In this document: positions 40,485-49,355 of the stretch, in pieces
How positions within the stretch are numbered: position 1 is the first letter of the stretch
Layout of the letters: each line of letters opens with the position of its first letter
Origin: SSF14 sp046331245
GTDB taxonomy: Bacteria; Actinomycetota; Acidimicrobiia; Acidimicrobiales; Microtrichaceae
Direction: 5' to 3'
Assembly: GCA_046331245.1 (NCBI GenBank)
Contig: JAXLRH010000008.1
Span: forward strand, 1-64,000
Length of the DNA stretch: 64,000 nt
Translations under genes and position numbers: made by a program
Notes under the pieces: generated by a model
What the model was told of the DNA's origin: nothing
The model's input: only the letters and a program-made list of their open reading frames with translations
Databases searched by the model: none

Positions 40485-43061
40485 ATGTGCGACAGCATGA
40501 CGACCGGCGACGATGCGACCGCAGGTGCCGACGAGGAGTCGGCGGCGATCCTCACCCCCGACCAGCGCGTCCGCGTGTTCGTGTCCTCGACCATGGAGGA
40601 GCTCGCCACCGAGCGGGTCGCCGTGCGCGAGGCGGTGGAGGGAATGCACCTCTCGCCCGTGCTGTTCGAGCTGGGGGCACGGGCCCACCCGCCGCGCAGC
40701 CTCTACCGCTCCTACCTCGACCAGAGCCACGTCTTCGTCGGCATCTACTGGGAGCGCTACGGGTGGATCGCTCCCACGATGGAGGTGTCGGGCCTCGAGG
40801 ACGAGTATCTCCTCGCCGGCGAGAAGCCGAAGCTGATGTACGTGAAGCGGCCGGCGCCGGGTCGTGAGCCCCGGCTCGAGGCGCTGCTCGACCGCATCCG
40901 CGCCGACGATGACGTGGCCTACAAGGCGTTCGGCGATGCCGAGGAGCTCGAGGCCCTGGTCACCGACGACCTGTCGCAGCTGCTGAGCGAGGCGTTCCTC
41001 GTGGTGCCGGTCGCCGGCGGCGCGCCGGCCACGAGGCGCCAGCGCTTCACCCTGCCGGTCGAGGCCAACGCGTTCGTGGGCCGTGCCGACGAGGTCGCCG
41101 CACTGGCCGAGCTCCTCGCCCGGCCCGACGTGCGACTGGTGACGCTGACGGGCCCGGGCGGCATCGGCAAGACGCGGCTCGCGCTCAAGGTCGCGGCCAC
41201 GGTCGCACCGGCATACGAGGAAGGCGCCGCGTTCGTGGCCCTCGCCGCGGTGGACGAGCCCTCGGTCGTCGGCGCGATCGCCACCGCGGTCGGCCTCCGT
41301 GACAGCAGTGGTCCGTCCGTCGCCTCGCTCGCCGCCGACCTCGCCACCCGCTCGCTGCTGCTGGTCATCGACAACTTCGAGCACGTGATGGGCGCGGCCG
41401 ACGTGATCGCCGAGTTGCTCGAGGCGGCGCCGGGCGTGCGGGTCGTGGTCACGAGCCGCGAAGCGCTACGGCTCCAGGCGGAACACGAGTTCCCGGTACC
41501 GCCGATGGCCGTCGACGACAGCGTGGGCATGTTCGTCGCACGCGCCACCGCCGTTCGACCGGACTTCCGCATCGACGACTCCAACCGCGACGTCGTCGAG
41601 CGCATCTGCCGGCGCCTCGAGGGCGTGCCCCTCGCGATCGAGCTGGCTGCCGCACGCACCAAGCTGCTGGCGCCCGAGGCGCTCCTCGAACGACTCGACC
41701 ACCGTCTCGACTTCCTCGTGGGCGGGGCCCGCGACCTGCCCGAACGCCAGCGTGCGCTGCGTCGGACCATCGAGTGGAGCTACGAGCTGCTCGACGAGGA
41801 GGAGCGTCGGCTGTTCGACGACCTCGGCGCGTTCGTCGGCAGCTTCTCGCTCGCGGCGGCCGAGGAGGTGGTGGGCGACGGATCCGACGTCGACGTGCTC
41901 GACCTGCTCGCGTCGCTCGTCGACAAGAGCCTGCTGCGGGTCGAGGCCACGGCGAGCGAGCCGCGCTTCCGGATGCTCGAGATGATCGCCGAGTTCGCAC
42001 GCGCCCGGCTCGCCGAGCGCGACGACGCCGACGAGGTCGGCGAGCGGCACGCCCGCTGCTTCCACGACGTCGCGATCCGGGTGGGCGAGGGCACGGTCGG
42101 CGGCGACCAGCACCACTGGCTGCGCGTCCTGGGCGGCGAGGACGACGGCGAGGTCGGCAACGTCCGAGCCGCGCTCGCCTGGTACCTCACCCACGACCGC
42201 CTCGACGACGTCGCGGACATGGCGTGGGCGCTCTGGGTGCCGGCGTGGATCAACGGGCGGATCGACGAGGGCCGGCGCACGGCCCGTGCCGCGCTCGCCG
42301 CCCGCGGCGAGATGTCGGAGCGCTCGCGGGCGCGACTGCAGATCGTGCTCGGCATGTTCGAGATGTGGGCCGGCAACCACGAGGCCTCGGTCGAGTCGCT
42401 CCGCTCCGGGGTCGCCATCGGCGAGGCGTTGGGGGACGACTCGCTCGTCGCCACGGCGATGCTGGCCGAGAGCATGACCGCCGGGCCGGTCGACGGCGAG
42501 ACCCGCTCCGAGGAGCTCGCCGAGGAGACCCTCGCGATCTACCGACGCCTGGGCGACACCTGGGGTGAGGCGGCGGCGCTCAACGTGCTCGGTTGGCTCT
42601 ACGTCGCCCAGGAGCGGTTCGACGGACACGAGGACGTCTTCGAGCGCACGCTGTCGACCTCGGTCGCTGCCGGCGACGAGCAGTTCAGCGCGATGGCCGA
42701 GGTGAACCTGGCCGAGTACCGGCTGCACGAGGGCGACGTCGAGGGCGCCGCCGCGCTGCTGGCGTCGTGCATCGACCGGCACCGGTCGCTGCGGCTCGTG
42801 TACTCCGTCGCCTACCTGCTCGAGGCCATCGCCCGGCTCGTCGCGCACCAGGGCGACCCGGCGCGCGCCGCCCGCCTGCTGGGCGCCGCCGCGCAGATGC
42901 GCGAGTCGGTCGGCGTGTCGGTGTGGGGGAGCCAGCTCCTCCGGCGCGACCGATTCGTGGACGAGGTGCGGGCTGCGCTCGGGGCGACGGACTACGACGC
43001 GGCCGTCGCCGCAGGCAGGCTGCTCTGCTACGCCGATGCGCTCGACGAGGCGGGGCAATAG
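40485..43061 (+). CDS. DUF4062-STAND NTPase with TPR-like repeats
   Basis: 858 residues (854 from ATG 40497). The N-terminus (RVFVSSTMEELATERVAVRE, residues 30-49, to about 165) is DUF4062, a TIR/SIR-like fold. A NB-ARC-type NTPase follows with Walker A GPGGIGKT (223-230), Walker B LLLVIDNFE and the motif VPLAIELAAAR. The rest is helical, TPR-like, with the LuxR/AfsR-type block ERRLFDDLGAFVGSFSLAAAEE, but no HTH at the end. It could be a signalling or defence STAND protein; no classic defence partner is adjacent. The start has no clear ribosome site. Confidence 0.8.
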   Translation: MCDSMTTGDDATAGADEESAAILTPDQRVRVFVSSTMEELATERVAVREAVEGMHLSPVLFELGARAHPPRSLYRSYLDQSHVFVGIYWERYGWIAPTMEVSGLEDEYLLAGEKPKLMYVKRPAPGREPRLEALLDRIRADDDVAYKAFGDAEELEALVTDDLSQLLSEAFLVVPVAGGAPATRRQRFTLPVEANAFVGRADEVAALAELLARPDVRLVTLTGPGGIGKTRLALKVAATVAPAYEEGAAFVALAAVDEPSVVGAIATAVGLRDSSGPSVASLAADLATRSLLLVIDNFEHVMGAADVIAELLEAAPGVRVVVTSREALRLQAEHEFPVPPMAVDDSVGMFVARATAVRPDFRIDDSNRDVVERICRRLEGVPLAIELAAARTKLLAPEALLERLDHRLDFLVGGARDLPERQRALRRTIEWSYELLDEEERRLFDDLGAFVGSFSLAAAEEVVGDGSDVDVLDLLASLVDKSLLRVEATASEPRFRMLEMIAEFARARLAERDDADEVGERHARCFHDVAIRVGEGTVGGDQHHWLRVLGGEDDGEVGNVRAALAWYLTHDRLDDVADMAWALWVPAWINGRIDEGRRTARAALAARGEMSERSRARLQIVLGMFEMWAGNHEASVESLRSGVAIGEALGDDSLVATAMLAESMTAGPVDGETRSEELAEETLAIYRRLGDTWGEAAALNVLGWLYVAQERFDGHEDVFERTLSTSVAAGDEQFSAMAEVNLAEYRLHEGDVEGAAALLASCIDRHRSLRLVYSVAYLLEAIARLVAHQGDPARAARLLGAAAQMRESVGVSVWGSQLLRRDRFVDEVRAALGATDYDAAVAAGRLLCYADALDEAGQ

Positions 43062-43099
43062 CCTCGACGCACACGAGACCCCCCAGAGAGTGAGACGTC

Positions 43100-43918
43100 A
43101 TGGATGAGTCGTATCGCGTGGGGCCCGACGTCCACGTGCTCCCGTCGCGGATGGACGTGCCCGGTGTCGGCTCGATTCCGATCAACGCCTTCGTGATCCT
43201 GTCCGAGCAGCCGGTGCTGGTGGACTGCGGTCTCGGGGTGGACGCGCCGGAGTTCGTGGAGGCCCTCCGGGCCGTCGTCGACCCCGCCGACCTGGCGTGG
43301 ATCTGGCTGACGCACGACGACGGCGACCACACCGGCTGCCTCCGGCAGATGCTCGACCTCGCGCCGAACGCGAAGCTCGCGACGAACGGCCTCGGCGCCC
43401 TCCGCCTGAGGACGTGGTGGGACGTGCCGCTCGACCGGGTCCACGCGATCGCTCCCGGCGACCGCATCGACGTCGGTGACCGCACGCTCGCCGCGCTCCG
43501 GCCGCCCACCTACGACAACCCGATGTCGACGGGGATCTTCGACGAGAGCACGTCCACGTTGTTCTCGGTCGACTCGTTCGGGGCGATCCTGTCCGCCCCC
43601 TACCAGGACGCGGCGGACATCCCCGAGGAGGAGCTGCTCGGTGGCATGACCGCCTGGGCGACCTTCGACTCGCCGTGGCTCCACCTCTCCGACCCGGCGC
43701 GGTTGGCCGGGGTGCTCGACGGCGTGCGATCGCTCGGCGCCGAGCGCGTGCTGTCGTCACACCTCCCGCCGGCCATCGACCGGCTCGACGAGCTCCTCGA
43801 CATCGTGGCGGGCATCCCCGCAGCGGAGCCGTTCGTGGCGCCGGACGCCGCCACGTTCGACCAGATCGCCGCCGCCATCGCGACCATCGAGAGCGCCGGC
43901 CTCGCCGCGCTCGACTGA
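43100..43918 (+). CDS. Metallo-beta-lactamase fold protein with ODP-like diiron motif
   Basis: 272 residues. The first metal motif is HDDGDH (residues 72-77) and not the usual HxHxDH; HxExDH-like motifs are found in the diiron, oxygen-binding branch (ODP, flavodiiron type). Further ligands are probable in VDSFGAIL and LSSHLPPAID. No rubredoxin or flavodoxin domain is attached. It may sense or reduce O2 or NO. ATG follows AGAGAGTGAGACGTC. Confidence 0.72.
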   Translation: MDESYRVGPDVHVLPSRMDVPGVGSIPINAFVILSEQPVLVDCGLGVDAPEFVEALRAVVDPADLAWIWLTHDDGDHTGCLRQMLDLAPNAKLATNGLGALRLRTWWDVPLDRVHAIAPGDRIDVGDRTLAALRPPTYDNPMSTGIFDESTSTLFSVDSFGAILSAPYQDAADIPEEELLGGMTAWATFDSPWLHLSDPARLAGVLDGVRSLGAERVLSSHLPPAIDRLDELLDIVAGIPAAEPFVAPDAATFDQIAAAIATIESAGLAALD

Positions 43919-43946
43919 GCGCGACGAGACCGGCCCCGGGTCCCGC

Positions 43947-45239
43947 CTAGGAGTGGGCGACGGGGCACCCGCCGGCCGTGAACGTCGCGGGCAGGTGCTG
44001 CAGCGCGATGACGAGCGACGAGTCGCCGCGGTCGAGCGGTGCGCCGGCGTCGATGCGGATGTCGGGCATCCGCGACAACAGCTCCTGGAACACGAGCTTC
44101 ACCTCCATGCGGGCCAGGTTGGCCCCGAGGCAGAAGTGCGGGCCGATGCCGAACGCCAGGTGCGGGTTGGGGGAGCGCTGCAGGTCGAGCGCGTCCGGGT
44201 TGTCGAACACCCGCTCGTCGCGGTTGGCCGACGGGTACATCAGGAGAACGCGGTCGCCCTCCTTGAAGTGCACGCCCCGGTACTCGTGGTCGGCGGTGAC
44301 GGTGCGGATGAAGTTCAGCACCGGCGACACGTAGCGCACGATCTCGTCCACCGCGACGTCCACGAAGTCGTCGACGTCGAGGTTGTCGAGCAGCAGCTGC
44401 TTCTGGTCGGGGAACATGCTGAGCGCCAGCATCCCGCCCGAGATCGCGTTGCGCGTGGTCTCGTTGCCGGCGACGAGGAGCACGGCGAGGAACGCGAGGA
44501 GCTCGTCGTCGCTCAGCGAGCCGTGCGTCTCCTGCATCTTCGCGATCGTGTCGGCGTCGACGCCCTGGTAGGCCCGGTGCTCCTTGGTGAGCGCCCCGTC
44601 GTCGAAGGCCTGCGTGAGCACCGAGATCAGGTCGTTCTGCGGATCGGCGCGGCGCTCCTCGATGAGGGCGATGCACATCTCCGCGAACTCGCCGAACGCG
44701 ACGGCGGCGGCGTGGAGCACCGGGTCGTCGGCCTCGACGTGACCGTCGCCGGCCATCATGTCGTCGGACCAGCGGTACATCTTCATGCGCTGCTGGGCGT
44801 CGAGGCCCATCAGCTCGCAGATGATGATGAGCGGCACGTGGATCGCGAAGTCCTCCACGAAGTCGATGTGGCCCGAGTCCACCACCTGATCGAGGATCTC
44901 GTTGGTGAGCTCCCGCACGTGGGGCATCAGGTCGCGGACCCGTCGGGGCGTGAAGCCGGCGTTGATGAGGCGTCGCGTGCGCAGGTGCTCCTCGCCGTCG
45001 AGCGTGATGATCGACATGTCGCCCGCGATCTTCGGGCGGACGCCGAACCGGCTGCAGTACAGGTCGTTGTCGCGGCTGAAGTGGAACACGTCCTCGTGGC
45101 GCGCGGCGATGTACAGGTCGTTGAGCGTGTCGTGGTGGAGCGTGTCGAGGTCGCGGAGCGCCCGGTAGAGCTCCCACGGATCGTCGTAGGTGGAGCCGGC
45201 GCAGAAGTCGACGGCGTCGAGGTCGATGGCGGCGTTCAT
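43947..45239 (-). CDS. Cytochrome P450
   Basis: 430 residues. I-helix oxygen site VAGNETTRN, ExxR motif DEIVRYVSP, and the haem loop FGIGPHFCLGANLAR with Cys370. It is a class I bacterial P450 needing ferredoxin and reductase. Its ATG overlaps the Rieske oxygenase stop (ATGA), so both come from one transcript that begins at the KstR-type sites near 46366. A steroid or similar hydrophobic substrate is likely by context (inference); CYP125/CYP142 subfamily membership cannot be decided here. Confidence 0.88.
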   Translation of the reverse strand: MNAAIDLDAVDFCAGSTYDDPWELYRALRDLDTLHHDTLNDLYIAARHEDVFHFSRDNDLYCSRFGVRPKIAGDMSIITLDGEEHLRTRRLINAGFTPRRVRDLMPHVRELTNEILDQVVDSGHIDFVEDFAIHVPLIIICELMGLDAQQRMKMYRWSDDMMAGDGHVEADDPVLHAAAVAFGEFAEMCIALIEERRADPQNDLISVLTQAFDDGALTKEHRAYQGVDADTIAKMQETHGSLSDDELLAFLAVLLVAGNETTRNAISGGMLALSMFPDQKQLLLDNLDVDDFVDVAVDEIVRYVSPVLNFIRTVTADHEYRGVHFKEGDRVLLMYPSANRDERVFDNPDALDLQRSPNPHLAFGIGPHFCLGANLARMEVKLVFQELLSRMPDIRIDAGAPLDRGDSSLVIALQHLPATFTAGGCPVAHS

Positions 45240-46315
45240 GACTGGCTCATCATGTCGGCGTGGATCTGGTCCTCGCCCTTGAGGCGGGAGGAGGCCGTGA
45301 GCTTCACGACGCCCTCGACCGGCGGATGGCTCGTGTCGGGCCGGTTCGGCGGGTACACCTCCCGGTCGAACACGACCTCCTCCGCGTAGAACTGCGACGC
45401 CCACTTGCGGAACTTCAGGTACGGCCCGTCGTTGTCGGCCAACGCCGGCCGGGTGACGTGGCCCTTGTTCTTCCAGATCGGCAGGTCCTCGTGGATCTGC
45501 TGGGTGACCTCGGCGATGAAGGCGTTGCCGACGCCGGACGTCGTGGCGTCGTCGGCGAAGCGTCGCACGCGGAAGTTGAAGCGCTGCTCGCAGTCGTCGG
45601 AGGTGACGGGCGTGTTGCAGCCGAGCAGCACCGTGTCGACGATGCCGCTGAAGCGGATCACGCTGAACCCGGGGCCGTACTGGTCGATGTCGATGTTGCC
45701 GTCGACGATGCCCTGCGGGGTGACGAACTTCTGGACCGTGCGCACGTGGGCGAGGGGCCCGTCGGTCTCGTAGCTGCGGGCCTCGGGCACGATGTCGGTG
45801 TTGTGCACGTAGCGGAAGTGGGCGATGTCCACAGAGTTCTCCGCGATCTCCTGCCAGGCGGCGGGGATCGGGATCGTGCGGGTCGCCGTCTCGCTCCACT
45901 CGGTGGTGTTCGAGAACTCCGGCACCTCGGGGATCTCCCAGATCGGCGGCTCCTCGAAGGGGTGGTACCACGCCATCACCAACCCGTTGCGCTCGACGAC
46001 GGGGTAGGTGCGCAGCTTGGCGGCGCGGTTGACGCGCTCGCTGTAGGGGATCTCGCTGTTGCGACCCTCGGCGTCGAACTTCCAGCCGTGGAAGGGGCAC
46101 ATGATCTCGCAGTTCTCGACGTGCCCGCCGTGGCCGAGGTGCCCGCCGAGGTGGGGGCAGATCGCGTCCTGCAGGTGGTAGGCGCCCTCGTCGTCACGCC
46201 ACAGGACGAGGTCGTGCTCGAAGTAGAAGAGCGGCATCACGCCACCCGGTTCGAGGTCGTCCGGCCAGGCGATCTGGTACCAACCGAACGGGACGGGGAA
46301 CGGGGTGCGTGCCAT
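45236..46315 (-). CDS. Rieske non-haem iron oxygenase, KshA/DAF-36-like
   Basis: 359 residues. Rieske cluster ligands Cys53, His55, Cys73 and His76 (CPH...CPFHGW). The catalytic region NSVDIAHFRYVHNTDIV gives the Asp, two His pattern of the mononuclear iron site. The overall size and pattern resemble the 3-ketosteroid 9-alpha-hydroxylase and cholesterol 7-desaturase branch. It lies directly behind two KstR-type operators. ATG at 46315 follows GTCAGGAGCCACAC. Confidence 0.85.
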   Translation of the reverse strand: MARTPFPVPFGWYQIAWPDDLEPGGVMPLFYFEHDLVLWRDDEGAYHLQDAICPHLGGHLGHGGHVENCEIMCPFHGWKFDAEGRNSEIPYSERVNRAAKLRTYPVVERNGLVMAWYHPFEEPPIWEIPEVPEFSNTTEWSETATRTIPIPAAWQEIAENSVDIAHFRYVHNTDIVPEARSYETDGPLAHVRTVQKFVTPQGIVDGNIDIDQYGPGFSVIRFSGIVDTVLLGCNTPVTSDDCEQRFNFRVRRFADDATTSGVGNAFIAEVTQQIHEDLPIWKNKGHVTRPALADNDGPYLKFRKWASQFYAEEVVFDREVYPPNRPDTSHPPVEGVVKLTASSRLKGEDQIHADMMSQS

Positions 46316-46365
46316 GTGTGGCTCCTGACTGGGTTGCTGGGAAATCCGGAGAAGGTGCTTGTCGA

Positions 46366-46387
46366 AAACTAGAACACGTTCTAGTTT
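46366..46387. promoter_or_regulatory. KstR-type operator 1
   Basis: Perfect palindrome: arms AAACTAGAAC and GTTCTAGTTT around AC. The core TAGAACACGTTCTA (46370-46383) fits the KstR consensus TnnAACnnGTTnnA exactly. Confidence 0.85.
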
Positions 46388-46394
46388 ACCAGAA

Positions 46395-46414
46395 AACTAG
46401 AACCTGTTCTAGTT
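46395..46414. promoter_or_regulatory. KstR-type operator 2
   Basis: Arms AACTAGAAC and GTTCTAGTT around CT. The core TAGAACCTGTTCTA (46398-46411) fits TnnAACnnGTTnnA exactly. Together with operator 1 it occupies the gap between the divergent Rieske (start 46315) and LLM (start 46465) genes. Confidence 0.85.
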
Positions 46415-46464
46415 CTTGTTCCGACGTGGATCGTCCACGCCGAACGACGACAGGAGTGACGGCC

Positions 46465-47592
46465 ATGGAGTTCGGCTTCTTTGCCCAGGGCGCGGTACCC
46501 GAGCCGCTGCGGCTCACCAATCCGGCCCTCGAACACGACCGGATGATGGAGAGCGTGGAGATCGCCGTGCAGTCCGAGCAGTGGGGCTTCAAGTACGCGT
46601 GGGCCTCCGAGCACCACTTCCTCACCGAGTACTCGCACATGGCGGCCCCCGAGGTGTGGGGAGCGTTCGTGGGCGCACGCACGTCGACCCTCCACGTGGG
46701 GGCCGCCATCACCAACACCACGCCGGCCGTGAACCACCCCGTGCGCATCGCCGAGCAGGTCGCCACCCTCGACCACCTCACCGAGGGCCGCTACGAGTTC
46801 GGCACCGGCCGCGGCTCGTCGACGACCGAGATGGGCGGCTTCGGCGTGACCGACTGGGACCTCACCCGCGACATGTGGCGCGAGACCCTCCGCGAGTTCA
46901 AGAAGATGTGGGAGCAGGACGCCTACAGCCACGAGGGCCAGTTCTTCTCGATGCCCGAGCGCAACGTCGTGCCCAAGCTCTACAAGCCCACGCCGCCGCC
47001 GATGTGGGTGGCCGCCGGCAACCCCGAGACGTTCGAGATCGCCGCGGCCGACGGGCTCGGCGTGCTGTGCTTCGCGTTCGGGCCGCCGCTGAAGTCGCGC
47101 ATCCCCGACGCCGTGCGCGCCTACAAGGCGGCCATCGGGAGCTGCGACCCGGTCACCGGGTACGCGAACGACAACATCCTCTGCGTCACCAACATGATCT
47201 GCTGCGAGGACCGCAACGACGCCTTCAAGCTCGCGTCCGAGATCGGCATGTCGTACTACCACTCGCAGGTGCTGAAGTGGCTCGACACCTTCCCCAGGCC
47301 GAAGGGCGTGCCGGAGTGGCCCGAGCTCATCCCCGAGCCGACCCCCGACGAGGTCGAGGCGCTCGCCGCGACCGGGGCGATCATCGCCGGCGACCCCGAC
47401 GACTGCGCCCGCGGCGTGGAGATCTACCAGTCGATCGGCATCGACCAGCTCGTGTTCAGCCCGCTCACCACGCAGATCGGCATCGACGACGCACTCGCGC
47501 ACTTCGAGCTGTTCGGCAAGGAGGTGCTGCCGCGCTTCGACATCGACCCCGTGCACAGCACGACGCGCTACCGAGAGGCCGCCGGCAAATGA
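46465..47592 (+). CDS. LLM class flavin-dependent oxidoreductase
   Basis: 375 residues. MEFGFFAQGAV, SEQWGFKYAWASEHHF, LTEGRYEFGTGRGS and MWVAAGNPETFEIAA identify a bacterial luciferase-like (LLM) enzyme using FMN or F420. KstR-controlled LLM proteins occur in mycobacterial cholesterol clusters. CAGGAG lies upstream of the ATG. The stop overlaps the ATG of the amidohydrolase (ATGA). Confidence 0.87.
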   Translation: MEFGFFAQGAVPEPLRLTNPALEHDRMMESVEIAVQSEQWGFKYAWASEHHFLTEYSHMAAPEVWGAFVGARTSTLHVGAAITNTTPAVNHPVRIAEQVATLDHLTEGRYEFGTGRGSSTTEMGGFGVTDWDLTRDMWRETLREFKKMWEQDAYSHEGQFFSMPERNVVPKLYKPTPPPMWVAAGNPETFEIAAADGLGVLCFAFGPPLKSRIPDAVRAYKAAIGSCDPVTGYANDNILCVTNMICCEDRNDAFKLASEIGMSYYHSQVLKWLDTFPRPKGVPEWPELIPEPTPDEVEALAATGAIIAGDPDDCARGVEIYQSIGIDQLVFSPLTTQIGIDDALAHFELFGKEVLPRFDIDPVHSTTRYREAAGK

Positions 47593-49316
47593 TCGATCTC
47601 GCCATTCGCAACGTCACCATCGTCGACGGCAACGGCACGCCCGGCTACGTCGGCGATGTCGGCGTGGACCGCGGCCGAGTGTGCGCCGTGGGCACCGTCG
47701 TCGACGACGCCACCGAGGAGGTCGACGGCACCGGCCTCGTGGTGTGCCCCGGCTTCATCGACCCTCACACCCACTTCGACGCGCAGCTGCTCTGGGATCC
47801 CTACGCCAGCCCGTCGAACCTCCACGGCATCACCACGGTGATCTCCGGCAACTGCGGCTTCACGCTGGCGCCGATGCGCCCCGAGGACGCCGGGTGGACC
47901 CTGGAGATGATGGCGGAGGTGGAGGGCATGCCCCTCGCCGCGCTCAAGGCCGGCGTCACCGGCAGCTGGACGACGTTCCCCGAGTACCTGGAGCGGGTGG
48001 ACGGGCGTCTCGGCGTGAACGCCGGGTTCCTGGTCGGCCACTGCCAGCTCCGTCGGTACGTGATGGGCGCCGACGGCGACCGCGAGGCGACCCCCACCGA
48101 GGTGGCCGCCATGGCGGCGGAGCTCCGGGCCTCCCTGGCGGCGGGGGGCCTGGGGTTCTCGTCGACGCAGTCCTTCTCCCACAACGACGGCGACGGCAAG
48201 CCGGTGCCCTCGCGCAACGCGACGACGGCCGAGCTGCTCGAGCTCTGCGAGGTCGTGGCCGACTACGAGGGCACGACGCTCGAGTACATCACCGACGGGT
48301 GCCTCAACGGGTTCACCGACGAGGAAGTCGAGCGCATCACCGAGATGTCGCGGCGGGGCAAGCGCGCCGTCAACTGGAACGTGCTCACCGTCGACTCGCG
48401 TGACCCCGACTCGGTCGAACGGCAGCTCCGGGCGTCACGCTTCGCCGCCGACCACGGCGGCCGCGTGGTCGCGCTCACGATGCCGATCCTCGTGCCCATG
48501 AACATGAGCCTGCTCACCCGTTGCGCGCTCACCTTGATCCCCGGCTGGGACGAGATCCTCACCCAGCCGCTCGACCGCCGGATGGAGCTGCTGCGCGATC
48601 CGGCGGTCCGCGACCGGATGCGCGTCGACGCCGACTCGGAGTCGGCCGGCGTGTTCCGCCGCCTCAACCGGTGGGCGGAGTACCACATCGGCGACACCTA
48701 CACCGCCGAGAACAAGGCGCTCGAAGGGCGACGCGTCGGTGACATCGCGGCGGAGCGGGGCGTCGACCCGTTCGACGCGCTCATCGACATCGCGCTGGTC
48801 GACGGACTGCGCACGGTGCTCTGGCCGACTCCGCTCGAGGACGACGACGACAGCTGGCGGCTGCGCATGGAGCTCCTCGACAGCGGCCGTGCGATGGTCG
48901 GCGGCTCCGACGGCGGCGCCCACCTCGATCGCATGATGGGCAGCGTCTACCCGACGAAGTTCCTCGGCGACACGATCCGCGGTCGACGGCTCGTCACGCT
49001 CGAGCGGGCGGTGCAGATGATGACCTCCACGCCGGCCGAGCTATTCGGGCTGCGCGACCGGGGCCGCATCGCGGTCGGCTACCACGCCGACCTCGTGCTG
49101 TTCGATCCCGCCACCGTCGACTCGGCGCCGATCCGCAAGATCGCCGACCTGCCCGCCGACAGCGAGCGGCTCTTCGCCGACGCGATCGGTGTGCACCAGG
49201 TGCTCGTCAACGGCGTCGCCATCGTGCGCGACAACATCCCGACCGGAGCGTCGCCCGGCGCGCTCCTCCGATCGGGCCGCGACACCCGCACCGTCCCCGT
49301 CGACGCGGCGTCGTGA
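47589..49316 (+). CDS. Amidohydrolase, N-acyl-D-amino-acid deacylase-like
   Basis: 575 residues. The metal motif CPGFIDPHTHFDAQLLWDP, SGNCGFTLAP, the late VGGSDGGAHLDRMMG and GRIAVGYHADLVLFDP are family blocks of the D-aminoacylase group. It probably hydrolyses an amide, lactone or ring product in the same pathway as the LLM enzyme, with which it is coupled. True substrate unknown. Confidence 0.85.
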   Translation: MIDLAIRNVTIVDGNGTPGYVGDVGVDRGRVCAVGTVVDDATEEVDGTGLVVCPGFIDPHTHFDAQLLWDPYASPSNLHGITTVISGNCGFTLAPMRPEDAGWTLEMMAEVEGMPLAALKAGVTGSWTTFPEYLERVDGRLGVNAGFLVGHCQLRRYVMGADGDREATPTEVAAMAAELRASLAAGGLGFSSTQSFSHNDGDGKPVPSRNATTAELLELCEVVADYEGTTLEYITDGCLNGFTDEEVERITEMSRRGKRAVNWNVLTVDSRDPDSVERQLRASRFAADHGGRVVALTMPILVPMNMSLLTRCALTLIPGWDEILTQPLDRRMELLRDPAVRDRMRVDADSESAGVFRRLNRWAEYHIGDTYTAENKALEGRRVGDIAAERGVDPFDALIDIALVDGLRTVLWPTPLEDDDDSWRLRMELLDSGRAMVGGSDGGAHLDRMMGSVYPTKFLGDTIRGRRLVTLERAVQMMTSTPAELFGLRDRGRIAVGYHADLVLFDPATVDSAPIRKIADLPADSERLFADAIGVHQVLVNGVAIVRDNIPTGASPGALLRSGRDTRTVPVDAAS

Positions 49317-49355
49317 ACGCGCACGCCGTCCCCCGAAACCTCCCCCCGACCCGAA

